Source of the DNA: Chloroflexota bacterium
GTDB lineage: Bacteria; Chloroflexota; Dehalococcoidia; Lucifugimonadales; Lucifugimonadaceae
Length of the DNA: 42,249 nt
Assembly (NCBI GenBank): GCA_002730795.1
Contig: PCAX01000029.1
Coordinates: 1-42,249, forward strand
Reading direction: 5' to 3'
Shown here: positions 8,034 to 16,639 of the stretch, in pieces
Position numbering within the stretch: position 1 is the stretch's first letter
Layout of the letters: each line of letters opens with the position of its first letter
Program-made: the position numbers and the translations under genes
The notes under the pieces: generated by a model
What the model saw: only the letters and a program-made list of their open reading frames with translations
Databases searched by the model: none
What the model was told of the DNA's origin: nothing

Positions 8034-9027
8034 CTCGGAGATTTCTGGCCATTAGATCCATTACTAGTTGGTTAGGTGGGAAATCTTCATATAAAACTTT
8101 GTATATGGAACTAATAATTGGCAATTCCAATTTGTTTTTTTGCATTATGCTGTAAGCGGAGGTCGTAGTATTTAAACCTTCGACAGTTCCTGAAATGTCT
8201 TCTAAACAACGTTCTATATTTAGCCCTTTTGCTAAATGATTACCAAAACGGTAATTTCTACTTAATTTTGAATAACAAGTTGTAATTAAATCACCTATCC
8301 CACTCAGCCCATAAAATGTTTCTTCTCGTGCCCCCTGTGACATTCCTAATGTTTTTATTTCGTTCAGCCCTCGGGTAATTAATGATGCTTTGGCATTGTT
8401 ACCTAAATTAGAACCGTCAGCGAATCCTGATGCAATTGCGATTATGTTTTTCAATGCCCCTCCATATTGAACCCCGATTAGATCGGTACTGGTGTAAGGT
8501 CGTAGAGTTGGGGAATTTAGGTATTTTTGGACTGTCTTTGCAGTGGATAAGTCAGTGAAAGCAACAGTTGTAAGAGCTAATTTTCCTTCCAATATTTCGC
8601 CGGATAGGTTGGGTCCTGAAATTGCACCCACCTGTCCTTTATTGATTATGCTATCGGATTCATCCACAATTACATCGGTCATTGTTTTGTTCGTTATATT
8701 TTCGAGCCCCTTGGTTGCCGATAGAATAATAGTACTTGATTTTAGGTATTTTGTTATGTGCTTTGTATTATTTCGTAAAGTTGGCGATGGTACAGCGAAA
8801 ATCACTAAGTCGGTATTGGGGATAATACGTTCATAGTCACTTGAGACTGTTAGAGAGCTGGGAATTTTATTTCCTGCGATATGACGACCAGTTTTACTGG
8901 GCGTGATCAGCCTATTTTCATCCCTGATGTTTCTTGTTAGGATAGTTACGTTTTTACCTTGGGATGAAAGTAATAATCCTAGTGTAGTTCCCCACGAACC
9001 TGAGCCAATGATCGTTGATCTATTCAT
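8023..9027 (-). CDS. gpsA: NAD(P)H-dependent glycerol-3-phosphate dehydrogenase
   Basis: GpsA reduces dihydroxyacetone phosphate to sn-glycerol-3-phosphate, the backbone of phospholipids. The 334-residue protein begins with a Rossmann motif (IIGSGSWGTTLG). It carries the family blocks 'AVPSPTLR', 'ISGPNLSGEI' (GPxxAxE region), 'VQYGGALKNIIAIASG' with the catalytic Lys, 'NAKASLITRGLNEI', and 'GLSGIGDLITTC' with 'SRNYRFG'. It is the last gene of der-plsY-gpsA, 17 bases after plsY, and its product is the direct substrate of PlsY. Confidence 0.95.
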   Translation of the reverse strand: MNRSTIIGSGSWGTTLGLLLSSQGKNVTILTRNIRDENRLITPSKTGRHIAGNKIPSSLTVSSDYERIIPNTDLVIFAVPSPTLRNNTKHITKYLKSSTIILSATKGLENITNKTMTDVIVDESDSIINKGQVGAISGPNLSGEILEGKLALTTVAFTDLSTAKTVQKYLNSPTLRPYTSTDLIGVQYGGALKNIIAIASGFADGSNLGNNAKASLITRGLNEIKTLGMSQGAREETFYGLSGIGDLITTCYSKLSRNYRFGNHLAKGLNIERCLEDISGTVEGLNTTTSAYSIMQKNKLELPIISSIYKVLYEDFPPNQLVMDLMARNLREEL

Positions 9028-9044
9028 TTACTTTGTCAATTTGG

Positions 9045-9656
9045 TTATTGAATTTTTCTTTCATTTCCACTAAATAAACGCCGAATATTTTCATGATGAC
9101 TCGCAAAGATTATTAGAGGAGCTGGTACCGCAAAAATCAAGTCCCAGGCATTAGCACCGTTTATTGAAAAAATAATTGTTAATATCATTATAATCATTCC
9201 GAAAGCAGATCCTATTATCGACCCCAAAGATGCTGTCCGTGTTATGGCAATTACAATTACCCCGATTAAAACTCCGACAATTGCGAGTGGATTAACAAGA
9301 AAAATTGCTCCTATGCCGGTCGCGACTCCCTTTCCACCTTTAAACTTACTGAAAACTGGAACAATGTGACCAATTATCGCTATTGACCCACATAATGGTT
9401 TAACCCATATGACATCAGTTAATATTGATGCAACAAAGACGGCTAATGCCCCTTTGAAAATATCGATTATTAGTACAGAGGCACCAGCAGAAGGCCCTAG
9501 AACCCTTAGGACATTCGTTGCCCCAGTGCTTCCGCTGCCGTGACCCCGGACATCTGTACGGTGCCATATTTTACCAATAATGATTCCTGTAGGTATAGAA
9601 CCTAAAAGATAGGCGATTACCAGAGAGAGTGCTATGTACAAAAGATCATTCATCAT
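9045..9656 (-). CDS. plsY: Glycerol-3-phosphate acyltransferase PlsY
   Basis: PlsY is a membrane enzyme that transfers an acyl group from acyl-phosphate to glycerol-3-phosphate, forming lysophosphatidic acid. At 203 residues with multiple hydrophobic helices it has the usual size. Family motifs are visible: 'LGSIPTGIIIG', 'GSGSTGATNVLRVLG' (phosphate-binding glycines), 'DIFKGALAVFVA', and 'GHIVPVFSKFKGGKGVATGIG'. Two adjacent ATG codons (9656, 9653) are possible starts; the first overlaps the der stop region by 11 bases, so translation is probably coupled to der. Confidence 0.94.
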   Translation of the reverse strand: MMNDLLYIALSLVIAYLLGSIPTGIIIGKIWHRTDVRGHGSGSTGATNVLRVLGPSAGASVLIIDIFKGALAVFVASILTDVIWVKPLCGSIAIIGHIVPVFSKFKGGKGVATGIGAIFLVNPLAIVGVLIGVIVIAITRTASLGSIIGSAFGMIIMILTIIFSINGANAWDLIFAVPAPLIIFASHHENIRRLFSGNERKIQ

Positions 9657-10968
9657 TTTTTGACGTGAATTGCATTACTAAAGGTGACCCGTCAAATCCA
9701 AACATTTTCCTTATTTTGTTTTCTAAGTATCGTCGGTAAGAAAAATGTATTAGGTGAGGATTGTTAGACGCTAATGAGAATGTTGGGGGAGCGGTTTTGG
9801 TTTGCGATATATTAAAAATTTTCGGCCTACGGTGACCTGAACCGGGTATGGGTTTTTCGCCCATTGCGTCAAATAAAGTTTTACTTAAATCAGAGCCGTC
9901 TACTTTTTTTGAATATTCTTTCCATACTCTAATTATAGATGGTATGATTTTTTTCACTCCAAATCCGGTTTCGGCAGATGTGAGCAGAATAGGAACTCCG
10001 GGGATAAATTTAAATGTATTGGTAACTTTACTTATTAATAATTCTGAGTCTATGTTCATGTTTTCAGATAAATCCCACTTGTTCAAAATAATTACACCCG
10101 CTTTTGAAGCTTGGTCTATAAAACCGCCGATATGCGTATCTTGGGCAGTTGCGATTTCTGTAATATCTAGTACCAACATGGCAACATGTGATTTCTCAAT
10201 CGAATTAAAAGTTCTTATGACGCTGTATTTTTCCAAACTTTCTTGGGTTTTTCCTCTTCTACGTAACCCTGCAGTGTCTATGAAGGTAAGAGATTGATTT
10301 TGGAAGGTGAATGTGGAATCTACTGCATCTCTCGTAGTTCCTGGCATAGGACTTACGATACTACGGTTAGAATCTGTAATAAGGTTGAAAAGTGCGGATT
10401 TTCCTACATTTGGGCGCCCTACGATTGCGATTCTTATCCCATTGGGTTCATATATTTCTTGGTCACGTTTTGGAATTAATTCAAATATTTTTTCAATTAA
10501 ATCAGTAATTCCGATATCGTGATATGCACTTATGGGGATTGGATCGGCAATGGCCATAGAATAAAATTCATTCAAACCAATTTCTCGGGTGGGGGAATCA
10601 ACTTTATTCACGGCGAGTACACAAGGTTTGCCACTTTTTCTAATAATATTAATAACGTCGATGTCTCCGCTAGTAACACCCTCCATTACATCGACAACCA
10701 TTATTATTGCGTCGGCAACCCTCACTGCTTCGGTAAATTGAAGATCGATTTCTGTTTTTAGAATTTCACTATTCGAATTGCCTGCAACACCAGCAGTATC
10801 AACCAGATCAAAGCGGTTACCAGACCAGTGTGTGTTGATCGAAACGCGATCTCTAGTAGTACCAGGTATGTCACTGACTATGGCTATCCTGCGTCCTGCT
10901 ATCCTGTTAAATAAAGTAGATTTACCAACGTTTTGACGGCCTATAATCGTTATGATAGGTAGCGACAT
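9646..10968 (-). CDS. der: Ribosome biogenesis GTPase Der (EngA)
   Basis: Der is an essential tandem GTPase for 50S subunit assembly. The first G domain shows GRQNVGKSTLFN, DTAG and NKVD; the second shows GRPNVGKSALFN, DTAGLRRRGK and NKWD. A C-terminal KH-like domain ends near 'YRRYLENKIRKMFGFDGSPLVMQF'. The length of 440 residues is normal. The order der-plsY-gpsA on one strand is a common bacterial arrangement. It lies 26 bases downstream of argF and overlaps plsY. Confidence 0.96.
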   Translation of the reverse strand: MSLPIITIIGRQNVGKSTLFNRIAGRRIAIVSDIPGTTRDRVSINTHWSGNRFDLVDTAGVAGNSNSEILKTEIDLQFTEAVRVADAIIMVVDVMEGVTSGDIDVINIIRKSGKPCVLAVNKVDSPTREIGLNEFYSMAIADPIPISAYHDIGITDLIEKIFELIPKRDQEIYEPNGIRIAIVGRPNVGKSALFNLITDSNRSIVSPMPGTTRDAVDSTFTFQNQSLTFIDTAGLRRRGKTQESLEKYSVIRTFNSIEKSHVAMLVLDITEIATAQDTHIGGFIDQASKAGVIILNKWDLSENMNIDSELLISKVTNTFKFIPGVPILLTSAETGFGVKKIIPSIIRVWKEYSKKVDGSDLSKTLFDAMGEKPIPGSGHRRPKIFNISQTKTAPPTFSLASNNPHLIHFSYRRYLENKIRKMFGFDGSPLVMQFTSKNDE

Positions 10969-10994
10969 TCAGCATTCTGGATTAATTAAAAATT

Positions 10995-11900
10995 TCATTT
11001 CTGGTTCAACCATCCATCCATTAAAGCGACCTGTGCCCAAAGTCGATTCTCAGCTTGGTTAAATACTATTGAACGTTCATCATATAACAATCCTTCAGAT
11101 ATTTCTTCACCGTCATGGGCGGGCATATCATGCATAAACTTAACTGAAGGTTTTGCCTTTTTTAGTAGGTTTGGAGTAACTTGATAATCTTTAAAGTCTT
11201 CAGCCCTTTTTTTTATTTCACTTTCTTGTCCCATGCTTGTCCAAACGTCTGTGTATACAAAATCTGCGTTTTTCACAGCGATTATAGGTTGTTCCATCTG
11301 ATTTACTGATCCAGAGCCGTAATTTTTAATTGAACGTAAAACATCTTCCTTAAGACCATATCCGTTTGGAGAAGCTATGTTTAAAGTACCCCCTACCCCA
11401 GCTATCCCATACGCCAAGCTCTTTGCCACATTGTTTGCATCTCCAATAAAAGCCACTTTAATATCATGTAAATCGCTTTTTTTTTCGTAGATGGTTAATA
11501 AATCAGCTAGCGCTTGGCAAGGATGTTCACCATTGGATAATCCGTTTATAACTGGAATTTCTGACGCAGATGCGAAAGCGTCCAAACTACTATCTTCAAA
11601 TGTTCGAATGACGACCAAATCAGAAAGCCGTGATATCACATTAGCAATATCTTTTATGGGTTCTCTTTTACCAAATCCCACTTCTTCTGGGCCAAAATAA
11701 ATTGGATTACCACCCAGTAACTTTATGCCTCTCCAAAAACTTAATTTGGTTCTCAGAGATGGCTTTTCAAACAAGAGTACTATAGTTTTATCCCTCAACG
11801 ATGCGCTTGTTGCGCCGGATTTAAATTCCAATGCCCTATCAAGAGTGGGGATTATATCGTTTGATGGAAGGTCACTAAACCTTATGTAATTGTTTTTCAA
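10995..11900 (-). CDS. argF: Ornithine carbamoyltransferase
   Basis: The enzyme makes citrulline from ornithine and carbamoyl phosphate. The carbamoyl-phosphate motif is FEKPSLRTKLSF (STRTR-type, with SLRTK); 'NGLSNGEHPCQALADLLTIYEK' carries HPCQ; 'DVWTSMGQE' is the ornithine-loop region; and the C-terminus 'MHDMPAHDGEEIS...FNQAENRLWAQVALM' fits. The usual HCLP is HDMP, so the ornithine-side Cys is absent, and Trp replaces Glu in the usual SFE. Chloroflexota OTCases already deviate at the Cys, so the ArgF call stands. An N-acetylornithine or N-succinylornithine carbamoyltransferase is a less likely alternative. The start is TTG, 9 bases after the DUF35 stop, so it is probably co-transcribed with the thiolase genes. 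Confidence 0.87.
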   Translation of the reverse strand: MKNNYIRFSDLPSNDIIPTLDRALEFKSGATSASLRDKTIVLLFEKPSLRTKLSFWRGIKLLGGNPIYFGPEEVGFGKREPIKDIANVISRLSDLVVIRTFEDSSLDAFASASEIPVINGLSNGEHPCQALADLLTIYEKKSDLHDIKVAFIGDANNVAKSLAYGIAGVGGTLNIASPNGYGLKEDVLRSIKNYGSGSVNQMEQPIIAVKNADFVYTDVWTSMGQESEIKKRAEDFKDYQVTPNLLKKAKPSVKFMHDMPAHDGEEISEGLLYDERSIVFNQAENRLWAQVALMDGWLNQK

Positions 11901-11909
11901 TTGAGTAAT

Positions 11910-12326
11910 TTATGCCGGCTTAAATTTTAATAGGGTAATACCTTGTCCAGTGTCTACAAAAACAGGCTTAAGTTTCATTCCTATCTTTAGATTTTTTGGA
12001 TCAGGTTTAACATCAACTATGTTCGTGGGAATTATTGGTCCTTCCTTAAGTTTTATTAGGGCATTTATAAATGGCACATCGTTAGAAAAACTATAGTGGG
12101 GCGCTAGGTGAACTATGGCAAATGTGTAAAGAGTTGCATCCCCAGAAACTTTTACCCATTCAATTTCGCCATCAACGTTATACATAGAATGCGAACGTGG
12201 ATAAAATTGAAATTGCCCAGATGATTTACATTTCTGAATCCAAATTTCTCCCTTTTTAAGACCATTCCAATATTTATCAGATTCGGGCTGTGGGACAGGC
12301 ATAGGTTTTTCTTGATTGTTATCCAT
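11910..12326 (-). CDS. DUF35 OB-fold protein with degenerate zinc ribbon (thiolase partner)
   Basis: This 138-residue protein has the DUF35 layout: an N-terminal helix (ESDKYWNGLKKGEIWIQKC), a rubredoxin-like ribbon position, then an OB fold (SGDATLYTFAIVH...FINALIKLKEGPIIPTNI...GMKLKPVF). DUF35 proteins normally have four Cys (CxxC...CxxC); here the region reads CKSSGQFQFYPRSHSMYN with only the first Cys left, so zinc binding is unlikely. The gene starts 2 bases after the thiolase stop. In characterised systems DUF35 proteins form complexes with thiolase-fold enzymes acting on acyl-CoA, and the same is inferred here. Confidence 0.85.
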   Translation of the reverse strand: MDNNQEKPMPVPQPESDKYWNGLKKGEIWIQKCKSSGQFQFYPRSHSMYNVDGEIEWVKVSGDATLYTFAIVHLAPHYSFSNDVPFINALIKLKEGPIIPTNIVDVKPDPKNLKIGMKLKPVFVDTGQGITLLKFKPA

Positions 12327-12328
12327 TG

Positions 12329-13492
12329 TTAAGCATTTCCCAAAATTACGGTTGACGTAGATGAGAGCAATCCACCAGTTCCATGAGCTAATACCAAATT
12401 ACATTGAGGTACTTGACGTTCTCCCCCTTCTCCTCTTAATTGTCGCACAGCTTCAACCAGCGCGAATATTCCATACATTCCGGGATGAGTATAAGATAAT
12501 CCTCCTCCATTTGTATTTAATGGAAATTCCCCGCTTGGCGATGTCCGTTGATTTGCCACAAAATCAGCCCCTTCTCCTGGTTTACAGAATCCGAGATTTT
12601 CAAGTGAAACTAAAACTGTGTAAGTAAAAGAATCATATATCATCGTCAAATCCAGATCTTTATGGTGGATTCCAGCCATTTTAAGGGCTTGAGGTCCGGT
12701 TACTTTTCCAAAAGCTTGTGTTAGATCCGGCATCTGAGAAATCATTGAATGATCATGTCCTTCTCCGGCCCCCAAAATAGAAACACCACTTTTCCTACAG
12801 TTTTTTGCTCTTTCTGGGGTTGTAATTACAATTGCTGCTCCTGCATCTGTTACTAAACAGCAATCCAACAAGTGAAATGGCCACGATATCCATTTGGAAT
12901 TGTGGTAGTCATCAAAATTCATTGTTTTTTCATAAAAATAGGCCTTTGGATTTAAATTAGCCCATTTACGTGTAGATACTGCTATTTCTGACATAGCTTG
13001 CCTGGTTTTATCCTCACCATATTCGTACATGTATCTGCTGCAAGCCAGAGAATATGATGCAGGAGGCCCAATTATTCCATAAGGGTATTCATACTGAACC
13101 ATTGGAATTCCTGGGTCCTTCGGAACGGGAGCCCTGTCTGAACGGCCCGATTGTCCGTGGGTAATTAGGGCTACTTCGCAATAACCAGCAGCTATTGCAG
13201 CTAAGGCGTGAGCTACATGTATTACGAATGATGATCCTCCTACAGACGTAGAATCCGTATATTTAGGTTGTAATCCAATATATTCGGCAACATCTAAAGT
13301 TGACCAACCCGCAGTAAATAACCCGTCAACGTCAGATAATTCCATGCCGGCATCGTCGAGGGCGTTTATCGCTGCTTCAGCATGTAGGGCAAGGGGAGAC
13401 TTATCGGGCACTTTGCCTATTTCATTTGATTCATCTACTCCAACGATTGAAGCTTTACCGGATAGATTTTTTAGTCTTTTAAAATTTGCCAA
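12329..13492 (-). CDS. Thiolase-like (SCP-x/Ltp2 type) acyl-CoA enzyme
   Basis: The 387-residue thiolase-fold protein carries 'AAINALDDAGMELSDVDGLFTAG' near the N-terminus, 'TSVGGSSFVIHVAHALAAIAAG' at the nucleophile-elbow position, 'DLTMIYDSFTYTVLVSLENLGFCKPGEG', 'NTNGGGLSYTHPGMYGIFALVEAVRQLRG' and 'LAHGTGG'. The N-terminal nucleophilic Cys of true thiolases is Ser here, as in many DUF35-paired members. Ltp2-type proteins of this group are retro-aldolases in steroid side-chain degradation and also lack that Cys. The exact reaction (aldolase, or a Claisen/thiolysis-like step) cannot be fixed from sequence. The tight pairing with the DUF35 gene supports a two-subunit complex. Confidence 0.82.
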   Translation of the reverse strand: MANFKRLKNLSGKASIVGVDESNEIGKVPDKSPLALHAEAAINALDDAGMELSDVDGLFTAGWSTLDVAEYIGLQPKYTDSTSVGGSSFVIHVAHALAAIAAGYCEVALITHGQSGRSDRAPVPKDPGIPMVQYEYPYGIIGPPASYSLACSRYMYEYGEDKTRQAMSEIAVSTRKWANLNPKAYFYEKTMNFDDYHNSKWISWPFHLLDCCLVTDAGAAIVITTPERAKNCRKSGVSILGAGEGHDHSMISQMPDLTQAFGKVTGPQALKMAGIHHKDLDLTMIYDSFTYTVLVSLENLGFCKPGEGADFVANQRTSPSGEFPLNTNGGGLSYTHPGMYGIFALVEAVRQLRGEGGERQVPQCNLVLAHGTGGLLSSTSTVILGNA

Positions 13493-13503
13493 AATATTTT
13501 CTT

Positions 13504-13830
13504 CTATTTTACGGGTGAATAGGGTGTAGGTATTAATATTTGATTACGTACATTCTTTACTATAATTCCGTCAGCATGGGATTCCTCAAAGACTTTTTGC
13601 CATTCAGGATCATTTCTAAAATTTTCCCATGATTTTGTTCTATGGGCTGCATCTTTGAATCCAAGTATGTAGGTGAGTTCATTACTGTTGGGACCAACAT
13701 CTGTTACCCAATATCCAATGTTAGTTATACCCTGTTTTTCGAACAATTTCATGGTGTGATTGGCAAAACGATCATGTAGATTTGATAATTTTCCGGCGAA
13801 GCATTCGTAGATTCTTAGTTCGTATATCAC
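13504..13830 (-). CDS. NIPSNAP family protein
   Basis: This is a 108-residue single-domain dimeric alpha-beta-barrel-like protein. Typical NIPSNAP features are 'MIYELRIYECFAGKLSNLHDRFANHTMKLFEKQGI', 'IGYWVTDVGPNSNELTYILGFKDAAHRTKSWENFRNDPEW' and a closing 'KNVRNQILIPTPYSP'. The biochemical role of bacterial NIPSNAPs is not established. The start is GTG at 13830, supported by an AAGGAAGG Shine-Dalgarno just upstream. It ends 11 bases before the thiolase start, so it probably heads the NIPSNAP-thiolase-DUF35-argF run. Confidence 0.88.
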   Translation of the reverse strand: MIYELRIYECFAGKLSNLHDRFANHTMKLFEKQGITNIGYWVTDVGPNSNELTYILGFKDAAHRTKSWENFRNDPEWQKVFEESHADGIIVKNVRNQILIPTPYSPVK

Positions 13831-13940
13831 ATTTACCTTCCTTTGATTGGAATAAAAACATATGATTCATCTGGACAATTTCACTTTGAGTTATGTTCAA
13901 ATAAATACTTAGTTTATTGAATACAGACTTGTCGATTTAG

Positions 13941-14777
13941 TCAAGTACTAAGAATGATATTGTCGATAAGTCTCGCCTTACCGATTCTAACTGCTAAAAC
14001 CAAGATATTCCCATTTTCCAAAAACTTATTTGGTTTAAAGGAAACACTATCAACTATTTCCAGATAATCTATTTCCATTAACGGGTCTCTAGTTAAATAT
14101 TCCTTTACTGATTTAATTACTTTTTCAGATTTTATAGTTCCGTTTTTTTCGTAACTATCTCCTAAAAGTAACGATTTATATATTTTGGAAGCAGATGTAC
14201 GTTCCGCTGTATTCAAATATTGATTTCTTGTACTAAATGCTAATCCGTCAACATCTCTTATTGTTGGAATTGTAATTATTTCTACTTTTAATCCTAAATC
14301 ACGAATAAGATTTTTGATCACTTGTAATTGTTGAGCGTCCTTTTGCCCAAAAGATGCTACATCGGGGCTGACTAGTATAAATAACTTTGTAACTACAGTT
14401 GCTACGCCAATAAAATGCCCTTCCCTCGAAGCGCCTTCAGATATTCTTCCTAGGATACCTGGATCTACAGTAGTTGAGTCTTTTTTGGTATATATTTCTT
14501 CAACGGAGGGAACAAAAGCAATATCCACCCCGTTTTTCTTAAACACCGTAAGATCATCGTTTTCATTGTGCGGATACGAATCAATATCTTCCGCTCTGGA
14601 AAATTGGGTAGGATTCAAGAATATTGAACCTACCAGAAAATCAACCTTTGGGCGAAGAGTTTCAAAATGTGCAACGTGTCCCTTGTGTATACCTCCCAAG
14701 GTCGCCACTAATCCTACGGAACCTTTTAAAGTTTTCCGTAATGCCAGCATTTCGACCGAAGTTCTTATAACTTTCAA
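13941..14777 (-). CDS. panC: Pantothenate synthetase PanC
   Basis: PanC joins pantoate and beta-alanine with ATP hydrolysis to make pantothenate, the CoA precursor. Nucleotidyltransferase motifs are present: 'VATLGGIHKGH' (HxGH site; LGGIH instead of MGALH), 'IFLNPTQFSRAEDIDSYP', 'FIGVATVVTKLFILVSPDVASFGQKDAQQ', and 'PTIRDVDGLAFSTRNQYL' (usually SSRN, here STRN). The 278-residue length is normal. It starts 15 bases after the panB stop and forms a panB-panC unit, with a likely ketopantoate reductase just upstream. Confidence 0.94.
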   Translation of the reverse strand: MKVIRTSVEMLALRKTLKGSVGLVATLGGIHKGHVAHFETLRPKVDFLVGSIFLNPTQFSRAEDIDSYPHNENDDLTVFKKNGVDIAFVPSVEEIYTKKDSTTVDPGILGRISEGASREGHFIGVATVVTKLFILVSPDVASFGQKDAQQLQVIKNLIRDLGLKVEIITIPTIRDVDGLAFSTRNQYLNTAERTSASKIYKSLLLGDSYEKNGTIKSEKVIKSVKEYLTRDPLMEIDYLEIVDSVSFKPNKFLENGNILVLAVRIGKARLIDNIILST

Positions 14778-14792
14778 AGCAATTATTTTTAC

Positions 14793-15623
14793 CTAATCAT
14801 TTTTCTTGTCTTTAGACCAAGAAAAACTTTGTTCGTGCCCAGGAAATTTCCTACCGGTAACTTCGTCCGAATAATTTTGTAGAGCCCGTTTTACGATTGA
14901 GGACAAATCAGCATAATTTCCTGAATGTTTTGGACGGAAATCAGGGTCCAACCCCAATATGTCATGGAAAACTTGAACTTGCCCATCACAATGGATTCCC
15001 GCCCCTATACCTATTGTTGGTATGTCAAGATTGCTCGAAATTTCTTTAGCTAATTCTAAAGGTATTAGTTCCAAAACTATTGAAAATACCCCGGCTTCCT
15101 GTAAGGATACTGCGTCTCGCAACAATTGATTAGCGGTAAATTTTGATTTTCCTTGGACTCGGTACCCCCCGAGTTGATGTACTGATTGGGGTGTTAAACC
15201 GATGTGACCCATCACCGCCACTCCAGACTCCGTCAACTTTTTTACTATTGGTGCTACTGATAGCCCCCCCTCCAATTTAACGGCTTGAGCCCCTCCTTCT
15301 TGTATTAATTTCCCGGCGTTTTTTAAAGTTGTATTGGGATCTATTTGGTAACTAAGAAACGGCATATCGGCAACCACAAGACATCTTTTCGTCCCACGTA
15401 CCACGGCAGAGGTGGCTCTTACGATATCTTCAACTGTTACCGGGATGGTCGAATCAAAGCCTAGAACAACTTGTCCCATGCTATCTCCAACCAGGACCAT
15501 AGGTATATTAGTCGTGTCTATTATCTTTGCAGCAGTATAGTCATAAGCAGTAACCATTGCTATTGGTTCTTGTTTGAGTTTCATCTGTTGGATTTGATGA
15601 ACAGTAATTCTTCGTGCGGTCAT
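14793..15623 (-). CDS. panB: 3-methyl-2-oxobutanoate hydroxymethyltransferase PanB
   Basis: PanB makes ketopantoate from 2-oxoisovalerate and methylene-THF. The 276 residues contain the family blocks: 'MVTAYDYTAAKIID', 'VGDSMGQVVLGFDSTIPVTVEDI' (metal-binding Asp), 'VVADMPFLSYQ' (second metal Asp), 'AVKLEGG' (Glu), 'VMGHIGLTPQSVHQLGGYRVQG', and 'IPTIGIGAGIHCDGQVQVFHDILGL'. The ATG is preceded by GGAGTG. It lies between the DUF2520 reductase and panC. Confidence 0.96.
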   Translation of the reverse strand: MTARRITVHQIQQMKLKQEPIAMVTAYDYTAAKIIDTTNIPMVLVGDSMGQVVLGFDSTIPVTVEDIVRATSAVVRGTKRCLVVADMPFLSYQIDPNTTLKNAGKLIQEGGAQAVKLEGGLSVAPIVKKLTESGVAVMGHIGLTPQSVHQLGGYRVQGKSKFTANQLLRDAVSLQEAGVFSIVLELIPLELAKEISSNLDIPTIGIGAGIHCDGQVQVFHDILGLDPDFRPKHSGNYADLSSIVKRALQNYSDEVTGRKFPGHEQSFSWSKDKKND

Positions 15624-15704
15624 CGTGTCACTCCATTTTGGTCGGACGCACCAAGGCTGCCCGCCTGTTTTGTTTCACGGAAAATGTAATTAATAGCTAT
15701 TTTA

Positions 15705-16625
15705 CTAGAAAGTATCTAAACTTTTTTTTATCGACCTCACCAAATATGTAAAAATTTCATTATATTCTGCTTCGGACATAGATCCTTGTTCTTTAGCTAT
15801 ACGTAGCGAAGCCAGAGCTATCGAGCTATAACCCATAGCGATGGTAGGGTCGTAGTTTTGTAAAGCATTGGTATGAAGTTTTACTGTATTGTAATCACCT
15901 CTCACATAAGGCCCAGTAAGTGATTTAGGTAATCCTTTTTCAAATATTTCATTTAAAGTTGTTTGCACAAGTGGAATAAGCATTTTTATAGAATCTTCCC
16001 TTTTGATGTCCAAACTTTGTAATATTTCTGAGGATAATCCCAAGGATCCTGCAAAAAGTCCGCATGAAAGTACGGCAGCCGAGTGATATAGTGCCCGTAA
16101 TGCGCTGGGTATATAAAAGGGAGTGCTTTCAAATGACCTGACGAATTTATCTAGCCATTGATAAACGCTTTTCGAATCAGATTCAATTGCAAACGATATT
16201 TGTCTAAACTGTCCGTAAGAAGTTTTTGAAGGAAAAGTTTGGAGAGGATGAATCGCTCCAGTTTCTGCTCCTGATTTTTTTGCACGATTTAATACAGAAA
16301 GAGGTAAAGCTCCTGAACAATGCAGGGCAACTTGTCCTTTTACCCATTTTATGGATTGAGAAATATCTTCCACAATCGAGTCTGTACCTGTTATAAAAAT
16401 ATAGTTAGCATTTTCAGCAGCTTTGTTCGGATCTTCAGTAATAAATATTTTAGGTCCAAGAATTTCAGCCAGCCATTTTCTTTGTTCTAGTGAACGAGCA
16501 TGGACCGATATTAGAGGATATTTTGAATTCTTTAACGCCATCGCAAGGCTACTACCCAGCTTTCCAGCCGAGATGATAGAAATTGAGTTTTTGTTGAGAT
16601 CAACTTTTGGGTTTTTATTTGTCAT
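15705..16625 (-). CDS. Rossmann-fold DUF2520 protein, probable ketopantoate reductase (PanG-like)
   Basis: The protein has an N-terminal NAD(P)-binding motif (ISIISAGKLGSSLAMAL), 'NYIFITGTDSIVEDIS', 'ALHCSGALPLSVL', 'GAIHPLQTFPSK', and a helical C-terminal domain starting 'ALRALYHSAAVLSCGLFAGSL', all typical of DUF2520 proteins. No classical panE is in this window. The gene sits just upstream of panB-panC on the same strand, so a role as the missing ketopantoate reductase is a reasonable inference; PanG-type alternative reductases are known. The track start is GTG 16646, but that codon lies inside an inverted repeat at 16640-16659. ATG 16625 starts closer to the conserved fold and is preferred, with moderate certainty. 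Confidence 0.8.
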   Translation of the reverse strand: MTNKNPKVDLNKNSISIISAGKLGSSLAMALKNSKYPLISVHARSLEQRKWLAEILGPKIFITEDPNKAAENANYIFITGTDSIVEDISQSIKWVKGQVALHCSGALPLSVLNRAKKSGAETGAIHPLQTFPSKTSYGQFRQISFAIESDSKSVYQWLDKFVRSFESTPFYIPSALRALYHSAAVLSCGLFAGSLGLSSEILQSLDIKREDSIKMLIPLVQTTLNEIFEKGLPKSLTGPYVRGDYNTVKLHTNALQNYDPTIAMGYSSIALASLRIAKEQGSMSEAEYNEIFTYLVRSIKKSLDTF

Positions 16626-16639
16626 TTTATTTAAATTGA

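Noticed and set aside
9848-10761. Plus-strand ORFs of 61-149 residues opposite der
   Set aside because: der is complete with both G domains on the minus strand; the opposite frames show no domain.
11910-12326. Treating the DUF35 gene as a pseudogene because its zinc ribbon is broken
   Set aside because: The frame, length and OB fold are intact and the gene is tightly coupled to its thiolase partner; loss of Cys alone does not show decay.
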